A stretch of 64,000 bases of DNA from Prionace glauca (Eukaryota; Chordata; Chondrichthyes; Carcharhiniformes; Carcharhinidae). A program made the position numbers and the translations under genes. The notes beneath the pieces are model-generated. The model saw nothing but the letters and a program-made list of their open reading frames with translations, did not search any database and was not told where the DNA came from. Location of the stretch: contig CM075760.1 in NCBI GenBank assembly GCA_037974335.1, positions 24,785,538 to 24,849,537 on the forward strand. Reading direction: 5' to 3'. Shown in pieces: positions 33,840-43,699 of the stretch (position 1 is its first letter; each line of letters starts with the position of its first letter).

Positions 33840-35433
33840 TACACCCCTCCCCCTCTCGGTCTGAGTAACCGCCGAGGGCTGACCGGCTTGGAAGCCTTTC
33901 TTTGAAATTTCAATGCTGGGTCTGGTTCCACCTGCTCAGCCTCGGAGGTGAGTGGGTTTCAGCAGACCGGAGCTCGCCTCTTCCACCATGAGCGTTGTGG
34001 CCCGAGTTCCCTTTATCGGGAGACAATGTGGCCGAGAGGCTAAACCCGCCCTGTCCATTTCAGACTCCCAGTTTCTCACTGGTGGAGATGGAGAGCAGGA
34101 GCCGGAGCATCTGGAATTCTTTCCAAAGTTCGGGGTGTGCCGGGAATTGATTTTCCCTGCATGTCTTGGGGTTTCCCGGTTTGTAGATGTTTGAAACATT
34201 CCCATAGGATGGTATCTCCCAAGCGGACTTGATAGGAATCTGGCCCTGTTCCTGACCTGAATGTGCCTCATAACCAGCGTATCCATTGCCAAGATTCTTA
34301 ACTAATAGCCTAACAACTACCTTTAACACCCTGTCCCAGTGATGGAAACGGCTCTGGGTGTCAGCTCCCCCCCTCGGAAAATTAGACTTAACTGTGGGAA
34401 GAGTGATCATGAGGAACTCTGCTTGTGCTATTCCATTTGTTGAAGAGGGGAGGGGATGGTGACTGGGGGGATGTTGTCCTGTAATTGAAGAGCAATCTGG
34501 ATAGTTTGGTGTCAAAGGAGGCAGTGGGATAGTTTTTTGAACCTCTTTTTACTGTTTGGGCCGCTCTTTCTGCCAGACCGTTGGATGATGGGGAATATGG
34601 GCACTGTCCTAACGTGTCAAATTCTGTTCTACTTCATGCAATGCACAAATTCCTGGCTCATGAAGGGTGGACCATTTTCAGAAACCAACATCTGCGGGAT
34701 CCCAGGTGTCAAGAAAGAGGAGTGAGGTTTCTCCACTCTTGTCCTTGTGTTTGATGAACTCACCCTCTGTATGGCCGTCCATTGTGAATCAGCATCTCCC
34801 ATTATCAGGAACATAGACCCCATGAACGGTCCGGCACTGACCATGTGCAGCCACATCTACGGCCGTTCCAGCCATTCCCAAGTGTGAAGAGTAGTGCCTG
34901 GTGACATTCGTCCCTTGTTGACATTGCCAACACTGACCCACAATCAAATCCCTGTATTCATACCTGGCCACAGGCACGGCAATTTGGAGGTTATTCAGTT
35001 TGTCACTCCTGGGTGGCCACGAGTACCGCGAAGATGGGATGGTGAACCTTGGCTCAGGATGACTGTCTTGAACCCCATCGGCGTGTGCCATCTTTCACAG
35101 TCAACTGTCCTCTGCCACTCCAATATGGGCACAATTCAGGCTGTAACGGCCTTTTGGTTTCCCCCATCGGCACTCACTACTTCAGTTTATTCAGGACTGG
35201 GTAATTTTGCATCCAAAGCCAAATATTATTGGCTGCCACTGGGAGAGTTTTGAAAAAGTTCATGATTGCCGTCACTTACACTGGGGATGTGACCAGTGTC
35301 TGTTAATTGGAGCCAACTCAAGGCATCTTATTATTGGCTGCCACTGGGAGAGTTTTGAAAAAGTTCATGATTGCCGTCACTTACACTGGGGATGTGACCA
35401 GTGTCTGTTAATTGGAGCCAACTCAAGGCATCT
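33840..35433 (-). mobile_element. Ty3/gypsy LTR retrotransposon fossil (pol 3' part)
   Basis: The minus strand carries recognisable pieces of a Ty3/gypsy pol: the DALS-type region that follows RNase H, an integrase zinc-binding-like CWQCQ, and integrase-core-like text (GPFMGSMFLI, SENGPPFMSQEF). A basic, proline-rich C-terminal region then runs toward a polypurine tract near 33845. Gag, protease and most of the RT are absent, as is any paired LTR. It is a broken, old copy with many interruptions. Family assignment is by motif resemblance. Confidence 0.65.
35224..35433 (+). repeat. Perfect 105-bp tandem duplication
   Basis: Positions 35224-35328 and 35329-35433 read identically, each starting TATTATTGGCTGCCACTGGG and ending CAACTCAAGGCATCT. 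It lies inside the gypsy fossil. The perfect identity implies it is recent, or possibly an assembly artefact. Confidence 0.93.
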
Positions 35434-35437
35434 TCCT

Positions 35438-35927
35438 TTGCAACTCTGATGCCTAGTTGCCCATGTTCAGAGGGTAATGAAGTGTCAACCACATTGCTGT
35501 GGCCCTTTCCTGGGACATTGATAAACACAGTAAAAAGTCTGACAACACCAGGTTTAAGTCCAACTGATTTATTTGATAGTTAATTCAGTAGCTTTCGAGG
35601 TTACTCTTTTTGTCAGGTGAATGGAGAGTTCTGGTGGCGAACATTCACCTGACGAAGAGGGTAACCTCGAAAGCTAGTGAATTAACTATCAAATAAATCA
35701 GTTGGACTTAAACCTGGTGTTGTCAGACTTTTTACTGTGTCTACCCCAGTCCAACGCCAGCATATCCACATCATGACATTGATAAACCAGATGGGTCTTT
35801 CTGAAAATGGACAATGTTTTTATGGTCACGAATGAATTCTAAACTCCAGATATATTTACTTAAGTTCCACCATCTGCAGTGACGTGATCGGAATCCGTGT
35901 GCCCAGAACATTAGCTGAGTTCTTGCA
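35438..35927 (-). mobile_element. SINE2 copy interrupted by a Penelope-like palindrome
   Basis: The left part (TGTCAACCACATTGCTGTGG, CCTGGGACATTGATAAAC) and right part (GACATTGATAAACCAGATGG, GTTTTTATGGTCACGAATG, TCCACCATCTGCAGTGACG) are consecutive segments of a reversed SINE2. They are separated by 35527-35774 and share a 13-bp target duplication. Confidence 0.65.
35514..35787. mobile_element. Penelope-like 3' end inserted as an inverted pair
   Basis: Two copies of the same roughly 100-bp end face each other: GTAAAAAGTCTGACAACACC at 35529 and GGTGTTGTCAGACTTTTTAC at 35718, about a short spacer near 35624-35643. The arms match closely and would form a hairpin. The right arm alone continues into CCAGTCCAACGCCAGCATAT. 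GACATTGATAAAC flanks both sides (35514-35526 and 35775-35787), a 13-bp target-site duplication. Confidence 0.8.
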
Positions 35928-36114
35928 TCAATACTCAAGTGATAAAACCTACAGTCCATCACATCCACACCTGAGTGTACACATCCTGAATTCCGGTAAC
36001 CCAGACACATCATACTATGCATGTTTGCAGGGCTCCCGGATTGGACAGCATTAACTGCCTCAATCAGGGAGCTCATATTCCAAAGCTCCACCTGATGGTT
36101 ACCGTTGAAGTCCT

Positions 36115-36880
36115 TAGATATATCTCTCTACCTCTTTCTATGTTTCTTGTGGCTCTCTCTCTGTCACTCTTTCTCTATGTCTCTCTGTGCCTCTGTCTCT
36201 CTTGATGTTTCACTCTGTCTTTTGCTGTCTCTCCGCCTCTCCCCCACTCTCCCTCTGTCTCTCCTGCCACCCCCCCCCCTCAGTGTCACTCTCCTACTCC
36301 CACTCCCTGTCCCTCTTTAATTTATTTGTCTCTCTGCCCCCCCACCCACCTCACTCTGACCTTTGCTCTTGCTTTGTCCATTGTGCTTTTTCAGTCCCAC
36401 TATTTCCCATTCACTCCTGCTCTGTGTCTCGATATCTCTGTTTCTATCTGTCTCTGGCTATTTCCTTCTGCATCACTTTTTGTCTCCCGTTCCACCCCCC
36501 CCCCCTTGTCTCCCTCTCCCTCTCGTGTTACAAACTCCAATCTGTCTTCCTCTATTTCCCTTTCTCATTCCCTGTATCTTTCTCTCGCCATTTTCCTCAT
36601 AATTTCTGTCTTTCTCATTCCCTGTTTATCTCTCTCGCCATTTTCCTCACTATTTCTGTCTTTCACATTCTGTGAGACTCTGTCTTTGTCTCTCTTCTAT
36701 CTCATTGTCTCCCTGTTTATTTTCCTGTACCTGTTAGAAACTCTTTGAAATTCTTTGCTCTCCAAGTCTTTGTGCCTTTCCCTCTCTCTGCCACTCTCTG
36801 TCTAATAATCTCACTGTAGCTAACATTGTCCTCTCTATCTATCTGTCAGTCTTTCTGTCTCTGTGAGGCTGTTTGGTGAT
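36115..36880 (+). repeat. Pyrimidine-rich flank downstream of receptor gene 1
   Basis: CT-rich text of the TCTCTCTGTCTCT kind over about 760 bp, just 3' of the gene's stop on the minus strand. Its right half aligns with 54905-55370 (TCTCTGGCTATTTCCTTCTG against TCTCTGGTTGTTTCCTTCTG), showing it belongs to the duplicated block. Frames across it are low-complexity. Confidence 0.75.
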
Positions 36881-36926
36881 TTACAGTTTGAATGCCCAAT
36901 AGGAAGATTCAGAGGTCTTGTTGTTG

Positions 36927-38773
36927 TCATTTCCTCTCAGGCTGTATTGAGTGGAAAATTGCAGTAAGGGGATATTTCAGTACATTTTTTAGCTGCTGCC
37001 TGAACTGAGTTTGTGTCACAGCGTAAATAGCAGTATTTGTACAGCAACTTGTGAGTTGCAGCATGAAGCCCAATTCCATAACATAAAAGTCTAATGTAAA
37101 ATTCAACCCCAAATCATACATGCGATTCCATGCTGAATAAACCATGAATATTGACCATAAGATAATGAAATTGGCTGAGATAACAAATAGGAAATTGATG
37201 GATTTCCTTCGACTCTCCAACTCTGGGTCTCTTGGATTCTCACCGCTGCGGTGAGCCCGGAGTCTCCTGCGGGCTCTGCTGCTCACTAAAATGTGTCTGA
37301 CGGTGAGAGCATTCAGCAGCAGAATCAGGGCGAATGGGGCACACGGGTTTAGAATGTAATGGAGGAACTCGATTGTTCCCCAAACCAGAGAGTACATAAC
37401 ACCAAATGTGGTGTGACAAAACCAGGGGAGGTTCTGCAGCCGATATGTATTTAATAACATAAAATACCAGATAATGTTCTTTAAACAGCTCAGCACTGTC
37501 ACTGTTCCCAGAACCACAGACGCCGATTTCTCAGTGCAATATTTACTTCTCAGCTTGGGACAACAAATGGCCACAAATCGATCAAAGGTGAAAGTGACGG
37601 TGAACCAGACAGAACAGTCAGTGGCTCCATAAAGCAGGACAGCGTGGATGTTACACACGGGGACTGAGTACAGGAAATAAAAGTGTTCCAAATAAACAAT
37701 GGGAATGTGTCTCAATATCAGGTCGAGGACAATGACCAGCAGATCCCCCGCTGACATGGCAACCAGGTAACGAGTGACACATTTGGACAGACCACAGTTT
37801 CTGATCCTCAGTGTCACAATTGTGATTATGTTCACTGTCAGGAAGGAAATACAGACTAAAATTAGATATGATTCAATGGAAGGAATTGCCATTTAGACTT
37901 ACGATGGGTTTTAAAAAAAAAGTACATTATCACAACAATTGGAATATATTTTTTAAGCCAGTACGTCTTTCGGAGTCTGAGGGGAAAGTAGAGCATCTGG
38001 AGTAAACCTGTACAGACACAGAGAGAATGTACAAACTCAACACAGGCAATGACCCAAAACTAGAACTGAACCCAGGTTTTTGATGCTGTGAGTCAGCAGT
38101 ACTAACCACTATGCCACCGTACTGCTCCTTGGTAGTGACACAAAGTTAACATTTGGGAAAGAGCTTTCCAGGGAGTTCTCAACGTTATCCCTTACTCAGC
38201 TACAGGTAAATATCCCCTCCGCCTGTGAAGGATTTGGAGGGTAAGAAGGATGAGGCAGTAAACCCTAACAGAAGATGCGGAGTGGAGTCCTGTAGGTGGT
38301 AATCTGTTGTCTCTCAGACAGCTCACTGACAACTCCCACAACAGAGCTGGTACCAAACAGTGTTGGTTTGACCCTTTCCTCTGGACAATACAACAGTTGG
38401 CAGAGGGAGATCCTGATGCCCTGAAGCGCAGAATCTCTATTAGATTTACATCTCCATGAGTCCTCTCATGGCAGGAATGTTGTCAATATATGCATCAGGT
38501 AAAAACTCAAAAAAAGGCCAGTAGCAAAGGAAAAGCCAAGCAAGCTGCCTCATGACTCTCATCCTGTGACTCCGACATCCAATATTATGAAATGCATGAA
38601 AAGGTTAGTCATGGCATGAATCAGTTCTGGCTTCCCAGATTTCCTGGATCCACTACAGTTCACTACATCCACAACAGGTCCAAAATCCCATCTCTCTGAC
38701 ATTACAGTCAACCCTGTAACGCCGACTCATGTTTTGCAACGACAGCTCAGCCATTAACACCATTATTCCTATG

Positions 38774-38828
<55 letters not shown>

Positions 38829-39964
38829 CTGTGTGAGCACCAGAGTACCTGATGAGTGCTCCTAAGTGTGTGGTATTCCGGAGGCTTACAACAATTTTGG
38901 CTTCTGAATTTGTGTGAGAGTGGGAGCAAGTGTCTAAATCTGATTGCTTCTATCAGTAAATGTTTCTATTAATACATGTATGTTAGTGTTTCTGTGACTC
39001 CAGGAAAGTTTGTGGTGGTGCATGGGACAGTGTTGTTGCCTCATAGCACTAGGCTCCCTGGTTCAATTTCAGGCTTGGCTACTGAGTGTGCAGAGTCTAC
39101 TCGTTCTCACTGTGTCTGCGTGGGTTTCCTCCAGGTGCTCCGGTTTCCCCCAAAAATCTGAAAGTTGTGATGGTTTGATGTATTGACTGTGCTAAATACT
39201 CCCTCAGTGTACCTGAACAGGTGCCGGAGCGTGGAAACTCGGGGATATTTATAGCAACTTCATTGCAGTGTTAATGTTTGCATACTTGTGACATTGATGA
39301 ATGAATTTCAATACGAAATATGTTTACTCTTGAGATGCTGCTGTGCAAACATCATCAATAAAATGCATTCTGCAGCGTGGTGACTGGGTGGGCCATTGGC
39401 AGTGAGCTGGCGTTACATGTAGATGGTAAAAAACCATTCTGCTTTATATTTTTCTCACGAAGGATTAGTGTTAGGTCACATGTCTATGGATAGTCACAAC
39501 ACACAGAAGACACCCTAGCCCATAGGCCCTGAGACAATTGTCAGCGGCTGAAAGAATTAAGAACTGGATATAGGGATTCAACAGAAACAACAAGAGCAGC
39601 AAACCCAGTACAGTAAATGACAAGGAAATCAATACAGTTAAACAACCTTTCTAGAATTAGGAACTGGGGACAGAACTTTACAGCCTCACTTTTCCGAAAA
39701 CTGCAAAATCCTACCCGTGTTCAACAGACCTTCCCATGCTCTGACCCCTGCCTGCTCCGATTCCAGTGGCAGTCGGACTGTTACAATTCCAAACAGGGAC
39801 TTACCCGGAACTCCAATAATCGCCAAGATGGGATAGTAAACGAACTGAATCACCTTCAGTAGACTTTCAATCCGAACATCTATTGGCATCATCCAATTAT
39901 CTAAGGTAAACAAATAAATCCAATAGTGTATTCCCTCGTGCATGAATGAAAACTTCCAATCCAT
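36927..39964 (-). CDS. GPR139-like: GPR139-like G-protein-coupled receptor, gene 1 (two exons)
   Basis: Predicted rhodopsin-class receptor of about 355 residues in the plasma membrane. Mammalian GPR139 couples to G proteins in neurons and responds to aromatic amino acids; the ligand here is unknown. Exon 2 is 36927-37834 with acceptor CTTCCTGACAG. Exon 1 is 39805-39964 with donor CCGGGTAAGT. The split codon G|TG restores GVPVN across the junction, placing N in TM1. Visible features: D84 in TM2 (AMSAGD), C114 before TM3, DRF at 138-140 in place of DRY, a basic third loop (SSRARRRLRAHRSGENPRD), ESRRKS before TM6, and NTAIYAVTQ in TM7 as the NPxxY equivalent. All frames are intact. The intron (1970 bp) holds SINE and LINE pieces shared with gene 3. 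The start is uncertain: MDW at 39964, or downstream Met codons at 39943, 39892 or 39889. Confidence 0.88.
37975..38145 (-). mobile_element. V-SINE 5' half in intron of receptor gene 1
   Basis: The reversed core and head: GAGAATGTACAAACTCAACA, ACTGAACCCAGGTTTTTG (B box region), GCAGTACTAACCACTATGCC. The same insertion sits at the matching place in gene 3 (56470-56625), so it predates the duplication. Confidence 0.7.
38330..38770 (+). mobile_element. L2-like LINE RT fragment in intron of gene 1
   Basis: Decayed RT text (ATTATGAAATGCATGAAAAG, GGTTAGTCATGGCATGAATC, CCACTACAGTTCACTACATC, CTCTCTGACATTACAGTC) corresponds to the L2 RT segment running up to motif A. It aligns throughout with 56825-57450. 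It ends at CACCATTATTCCT, where gene 1 has a GT repeat and gene 3 continues in LINE sequence. Confidence 0.6.
38776..38835 (+). repeat. GT dinucleotide microsatellite
   Basis: Near-perfect TG repeats over about 60 bp inside the gene 1 intron. Absent from the gene 3 intron. Confidence 0.95.
38995..39310 (+). mobile_element. V-SINE with L2-like tail, near full length
   Basis: Head (TTGTTGCCTCATAGCACTAG, CCTGGTTCAATTTCAGG as B box), core (GGGTTTCCTCCAGGTGCTCC), then tail ACCTGAACAGGTGCCGG, CAACTTCATTGCAGTGTTAA, CATACTTGTGACATTGATGA. Its gene 3 counterpart is the split copy at 58622-59010. Confidence 0.75.
39805..39964 (-). CDS. GPR139-like: Receptor gene 1, exon 1 (N-terminus and start of TM1)
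   Basis: Codes for 53 residues plus one base: MDWKFSFMHEG, IHYWIYLFTLDN, MMPIDVRIESLL, then YYPILAIIGVP and the donor GTAAGT. It aligns without gaps to the 53-residue exon 1 of gene 3, sharing YWI, FT.DN, MP.D and YYP.LAIIGVP. That is the best evidence that translation starts upstream of the MMP methionines. The frame stays open further upstream through the 42-bp repeats to 40246, so a longer N-terminus cannot be excluded. No signal peptide is seen. Confidence 0.75.
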
Positions 39965-40115
39965 TGTTCCCAGATTCCGATCAATTGTTGGAACACTCTG
40001 GGTCATTGTTCCCAGATTCCGATCAATTGTTGGAACACTCTGGGTCATTGTCCCCAGATTCTGATCCACTGTTGGAACATTCTGGGCCATTGCTCCCAGA
40101 TTCTGATCTCTCCTC
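39963..40115 (-). repeat. 42-bp minisatellite at the 5' end of receptor gene 1
   Basis: Four units with the CAGATTC-type anchor at 39971, 40013, 40055 and 40097, exactly 42 bp apart. The first two are nearly identical; the outer ones are diverged. 42 bp is 14 codons, so unit number does not shift the frame, and the minus-strand frame is open through it (NLGTM- and TIDR-like repeats). Gene 3 has three units at the same place. Confidence 0.9.
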
Positions 40116-40404
40116 TCCCTCCCTCTCTCTCCACAGCCGCTGATCGCTGTTAGTGTTGGAGTTGTCGCTCCCGCTGACTCAATGGGACAACACATTGAAC
40201 GGAATCCCTTATTATTCGAAGGGGGAAATCCCTCCAGGCACACCAATCAGATCCATGGAGACTCACATCAATTACAGTCACTAAACAAACAGCTTCACCT
40301 CACCCTGTTCAATCCAACAATTTTTACACGCAAAGAAGAGAATTTACAGCCTAGATGGGGTCTTGAGGTTCAGGGAAGTATGGGAAGGTGGAAATAATGG
40401 AGAG

Positions 40405-40485
40405 GCAGACATGACAGTGCAGAAGTAGGCCATATGGCCCATTGAGTCTGCACCGAGTCTCCGACAGACCATCCTACCCGCATTG
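40405..40485 (-). mobile_element. V-SINE CR1-like tail scrap
   Basis: ACAGTGCAGAAGTAGGCCATATGGCCC and ATTGAGTCTGCACCGAG are the reversed end of a V-SINE. It marks about where the similarity between the two receptor blocks stops. Confidence 0.6.
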
Positions 40486-40761
40486 GAATGATCATAGTAT
40501 ATGTTTTCTTTTAAGATCAATGTAAAGGTTTAAGTGTGGAGAGCTGAACGCGCCTCTCAATGCACACATATTATTGGTTTCGAGATAATTTACTTTAGCA
40601 TTAACATAAACCCATTTATATTATATCAGGATATGCCCGTAAATATTACCGTAAGGATAATATACATCATTGAACTTTTTGCCATTCATCGCCTCCAATA
40701 ACTTTGTGACTTGATTCATTAAACGCTAAAATCAGTCATCGTTTTTTTCCAGGCTTTAGAT

Positions 40762-41640
40762 AAGAACAAAGAAAATTACAGCACAGAAACAGGCCCGTTT
40801 GGCCCGCGAAGACTGAACAGACCATACTGCGTCAACTGAACTAAAATCTTTCCCCTTCCAGGGTCCATATTCCTCCGTTCCCATCCTATTCATGTACTTG
40901 TCAAGACGCCTCTTAAAAGTCACTACCGAATCCGCTTCCACTACTTCCCCCGGCAATGAGTTACAGGCACCCACCACCACTTTTGTAAAAAAAATCTGCC
41001 TCGTAATCTCCTTTAAACCTTAACCGTCGCATCTTGAACCTGTGCCACCGAGTAAATGATTCTTCCACTCTGGGAAAAAAAAAGCTTCTGACTATCCACT
41101 CTGTCCACCCCTCTCATAACCGTGTAGACTTCAATCAGTTCACCCCTCAACCTCTGCCATTCCAGTGAGGTCAAATTACGTTTTTCCACCTCTCCGTCCA
41201 AGTCTCCAATCGATCCATATCTTGCTGCATTTCCTTATGGTCCTCACCGCTATCTGCAAATCCATCAACTTTTGTATCATCCACAAACTTGCAACCGTTG
41301 TGTCATACACAATGTTGCAAAAAGGAAAGTTCTCAGCTCTGATCCTGAGGAATGCCACTTGTCATAACCATCATTCAGAAAAAGACAACCTCCCACTGCT
41401 ACACTCTGTCTTCTTTGACCAAGCCAGTTTGGTACCGACCTTGCCAGCTCACCTCTGATCCCATGTGATTTCATGTTCTGCATTAGTCTGCTAAGAGGGA
41501 CCTTGTCAAAGACCTTACTGAAATCCAAGTAGTATCCTTGAAGTTGAAGTATCCTCTTCAATAACTTTCCTACCGTTGATGTAGGGATCATGGCCTGCAA
41601 TTAACTGGATTGCTCTTGCCACTTGAAGCATAGACAGCAA
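40762..41640 (-). mobile_element. Old CR1-D-like LINE with internal deletion
   Basis: The reversed 3' end (AATTACAGCACAGAAACAGG) leads into post-RT text (TCAAGACGCCTCTTAAAAG, CACTCTGTCCACCCCTCTC). Near 41170 it jumps to RT active-site text (ATCCATATCTTGCTGCATTT, TTGTATCATCCACAAACTTG) and motif A text (GACCTTGTCAAAGACCTTAC). Roughly 300 bp expected between are missing. Frames are short. Confidence 0.7.
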
Positions 41641-41647
41641 AGTCACT

Positions 41648-41935
41648 AGCGGCTGCATTGTGGTAGCACAGTAGTTAATAGTGTTGCCTCACAGTGCCAG
41701 GGACCAGATTTTGAGTACCGGCTTTGTTCACTGTGTGGAGTTTGTGTGTCCTCCCCTGTGTCATCATGGGTTTCCTCCAGGTGTTCCAGTTTCCTCCCAC
41801 AGTCCAAAAGACCTGCTCGTTAGGGTGCATTTGCCATGCTAAATTCGCCATCAGTTTTGCCCGAACAGGCGCCAGAGTGTGGCGACACTTGGATTTCCAC
41901 GTGTTGATATAAGCAGACTTACTAAATAAACTAAA
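41648..41935 (+). mobile_element. V-SINE with L2-like tail, full length
   Basis: Head (GTAGCACAGTAGTTAATAGT, TTGCCTCACAGTGCCAGGGA), core (GGGTTTCCTCCAGGTGTTCC, TTTCCTCCCACAGTCC, CCATGCTAAATTCGCC), tail (GCCCGAACAGGCGCCAG, then ATATAAGCAGACTTACTAAA). It is one of the best-kept copies. Confidence 0.8.
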
Positions 41936-41984
41936 CTCGTCGTCTCCATCCAAACCAAATATATGTTCCAATAACCTCAACATA

Positions 41985-42465
41985 AGTTAGGGAGGAAATG
42001 TCCTAGTGGTATTATCACTAGACAATTAATTGAAAAACTCACCCCATGTCTGGTGGATCATTGGGTTGAATCCCACTACAGCAGATGGTAGAACTCGAAC
42101 TGAAGGAACGTTACAATCTATTGCTCTCAGAATCTGAGGCATTGCTGTCTATTGTTCTCAGGTTTTTTATCCATTATTGGAAGATGGTAGCCTATTGATC
42201 TCAGATTATGATCCAGAATTGTAACATTGCAGTCGATTGTTCTCCAGTGCTGCGGACGTTTTGTTGTGAAGTGAAGTTGAATGGACTGGGGAATCCGCCG
42301 CCCTTTCCTATTCTGGCCTACACATCACTCCAAATCCTCACCACTATGCTTATTTCATAACTATCCTGTAAAAGGGTTAAGCAAGCCATTGAGTTGATTG
42401 GTAACTCGACACAAGCTACAGATGATGGCCCAGCCAGCGACATCACGTCCATGAATGAATGAAAA
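41985..42465 (+). mobile_element. SINE2 carrying a 42-bp repeat block in its body
   Basis: Head (TAGTGGTATTATCACTAGAC, GGGTTGAATCCCACTAC as B box) and 3' end (GGGGAATCCGCCGCCCTTTC, GATGGCCCAGCCAGCGACAT, TCCATGAATGAATGAAAATA) belong to one element. The central body is replaced by 42115-42255. The tail mimics LINE-B. Confidence 0.55.
42115..42255 (-). repeat. Relic of the receptor 42-bp minisatellite
   Basis: ATTGTTCTCAGG (42151), ATTGATCTCAGATTATGATC (42193) and ATTGTTCTCCAG (42235) are spaced 42 bp. They resemble the gene 3 units (ATTGTTCCCAGATTTTGATC). It is in the same orientation as in the receptor genes, but no exon 1 lies beside it. Confidence 0.5.
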
Positions 42466-42574
42466 TAAAAATAGTCATTTACATTGTGTTTGCTTTCTTA
42501 TGGAAAATGGTGACACATCTGGTGTATTATTATTATTTAAAATGGGTTTCCTTTACTTATTAACCTCACCTAAC

Positions 42575-42875
42575 CAGTGGTTTGGTGTGATGTCTCACAG
42601 CACCAGGGACCTGGGCTCGATTCCTGGCTTGGGTCACCATCTGTTCAGAGACTACATGTTCTTTCCGCGTCTGGGTGGGCTTCCCCCGGCTGTTACGATT
42701 TCCTCCCAAATTCCAAAGATGTGCGGGTTAGGTGGATTGGTCATGCAAAGTTGCCCCTTATTGTCAGGGGGATTAGCGAGGGTAAATGCGTGGGGTTATC
42801 GAGATAGGGCATGGGTTGGTTTGTGTTCAGTGCAGACTAGAATCGCCTCCATCTTCACTGAAGGATTCTATGATA
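42575..42875 (+). mobile_element. V-SINE with CR1-like tail, full length
   Basis: Head (TGATGTCTCACAGCACCAGG, GGGCTCGATTCCTGGC as B box), core (TTCTTTCCGCGTCTGGGTGG, TTTCCTCCCAAATTCC, GATGTGCGGGTTAGGTGG), tail (GGGGGATTAGCGAGGG, GTGGGGTTATCGAGATAGGG), ending GAAGGATTCTATGA. It is the clearest whole copy of the CR1-tailed subtype. Confidence 0.85.
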
Positions 42876-43184
42876 TTCCCTATGTTATGAAGGCAGGTGT
42901 GGTTCAGAACGGGAAAACTGATCAACCTTTACCCAAAGACAAGACATCGCACATATTACAAATGCCATCTCACAACAGAACATTTTGTGAAACTGAGGGA
43001 AATGGAGAGCATGTTTCATTTCGGTGGTCTTTTATTCCGAAGAATTCAGGTATTTAGGTTTTTTCTAACCAGTGCAGAGTCAGGGAAAAGACAGAGGGAG
43101 AGGAAGAAAGAACAAATGGTCTTGTGATAAGAGGGAAGGCTGGAGTTTTTTTTAATTATTTGACAAAGGGAATGATGCTAAGAG
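42876..43184. other. Unassigned stretch, no gene seen
   Basis: No repeat or gene recognised. Confidence 0.45.
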
Positions 43185-43690
43185 ACAATAAGAAATTTCA
43201 CAACACCTGGTTAATGTCCAAAAGGGTTATTTCGGAATCACAAACTTTTGGAGCGTTGCTCCATCCTCAGGTGAGTGGAAAACTGGACTTACAACCGCAG
43301 CATATATATATTATAAACACACACAGACGCAAATGCAAGTAAGTAGTTGGAATGCGAGTCTCTACAGGTAATTAACTCTTTAGAGCTACAGAAAATGCAA
43401 TTGTTGAGAGGATGACTCACAGGTGAAAGATGTATGAATTGTCTCAAGGCAGGATAGTTAGCAAGATTTCACAAGCACAGGCCAAATACTGAGAACGATA
43501 TGCAGTGTAGCAAGAACTCAACGCTGAGGCCGTCCTCGTGTAGAACTTGGCTATCAGTTTCTGCCCGGTGATTATGCATTGCCGTGTGTCTTGAAGGCCA
43601 CCTTTGCAGGACACTGACCCAATGATCGGAAGATGAGCGGGCTTGACTGCTGACATTTTCCCCGATCAGCATTGCATCGACCTCTTCAGA
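43185..43690 (-). mobile_element. Penelope-like element 3' part, reverse copy
   Basis: The reversed 3' end (CAACACCTGGTTAATGTCC, GGAGCGTTGCTCCATCCTC), the leader text, then a short coding part (GGLQDTRQCIITGQKLIAKF) that follows the GIY-YIG core. It meets the forward copy at about 43690-43706, head to head. Confidence 0.65.
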
Positions 43691-43699
43691 ATTTAAACA

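Noticed and set aside
33840-35433. Possible host-domesticated integrase gene
   Set aside because: The pieces are short and interrupted, and they match an ordinary decayed Ty3/gypsy pol.
36187-36748. Ser-Leu-rich frames of 140-162 residues
   Set aside because: Translation of the pyrimidine-rich flank; the same occurs at 54913-55421.
42455-43057. 200-residue forward frame
   Set aside because: Its middle is the V-SINE at 42575-42875; flanking codons show no domain or conservation.
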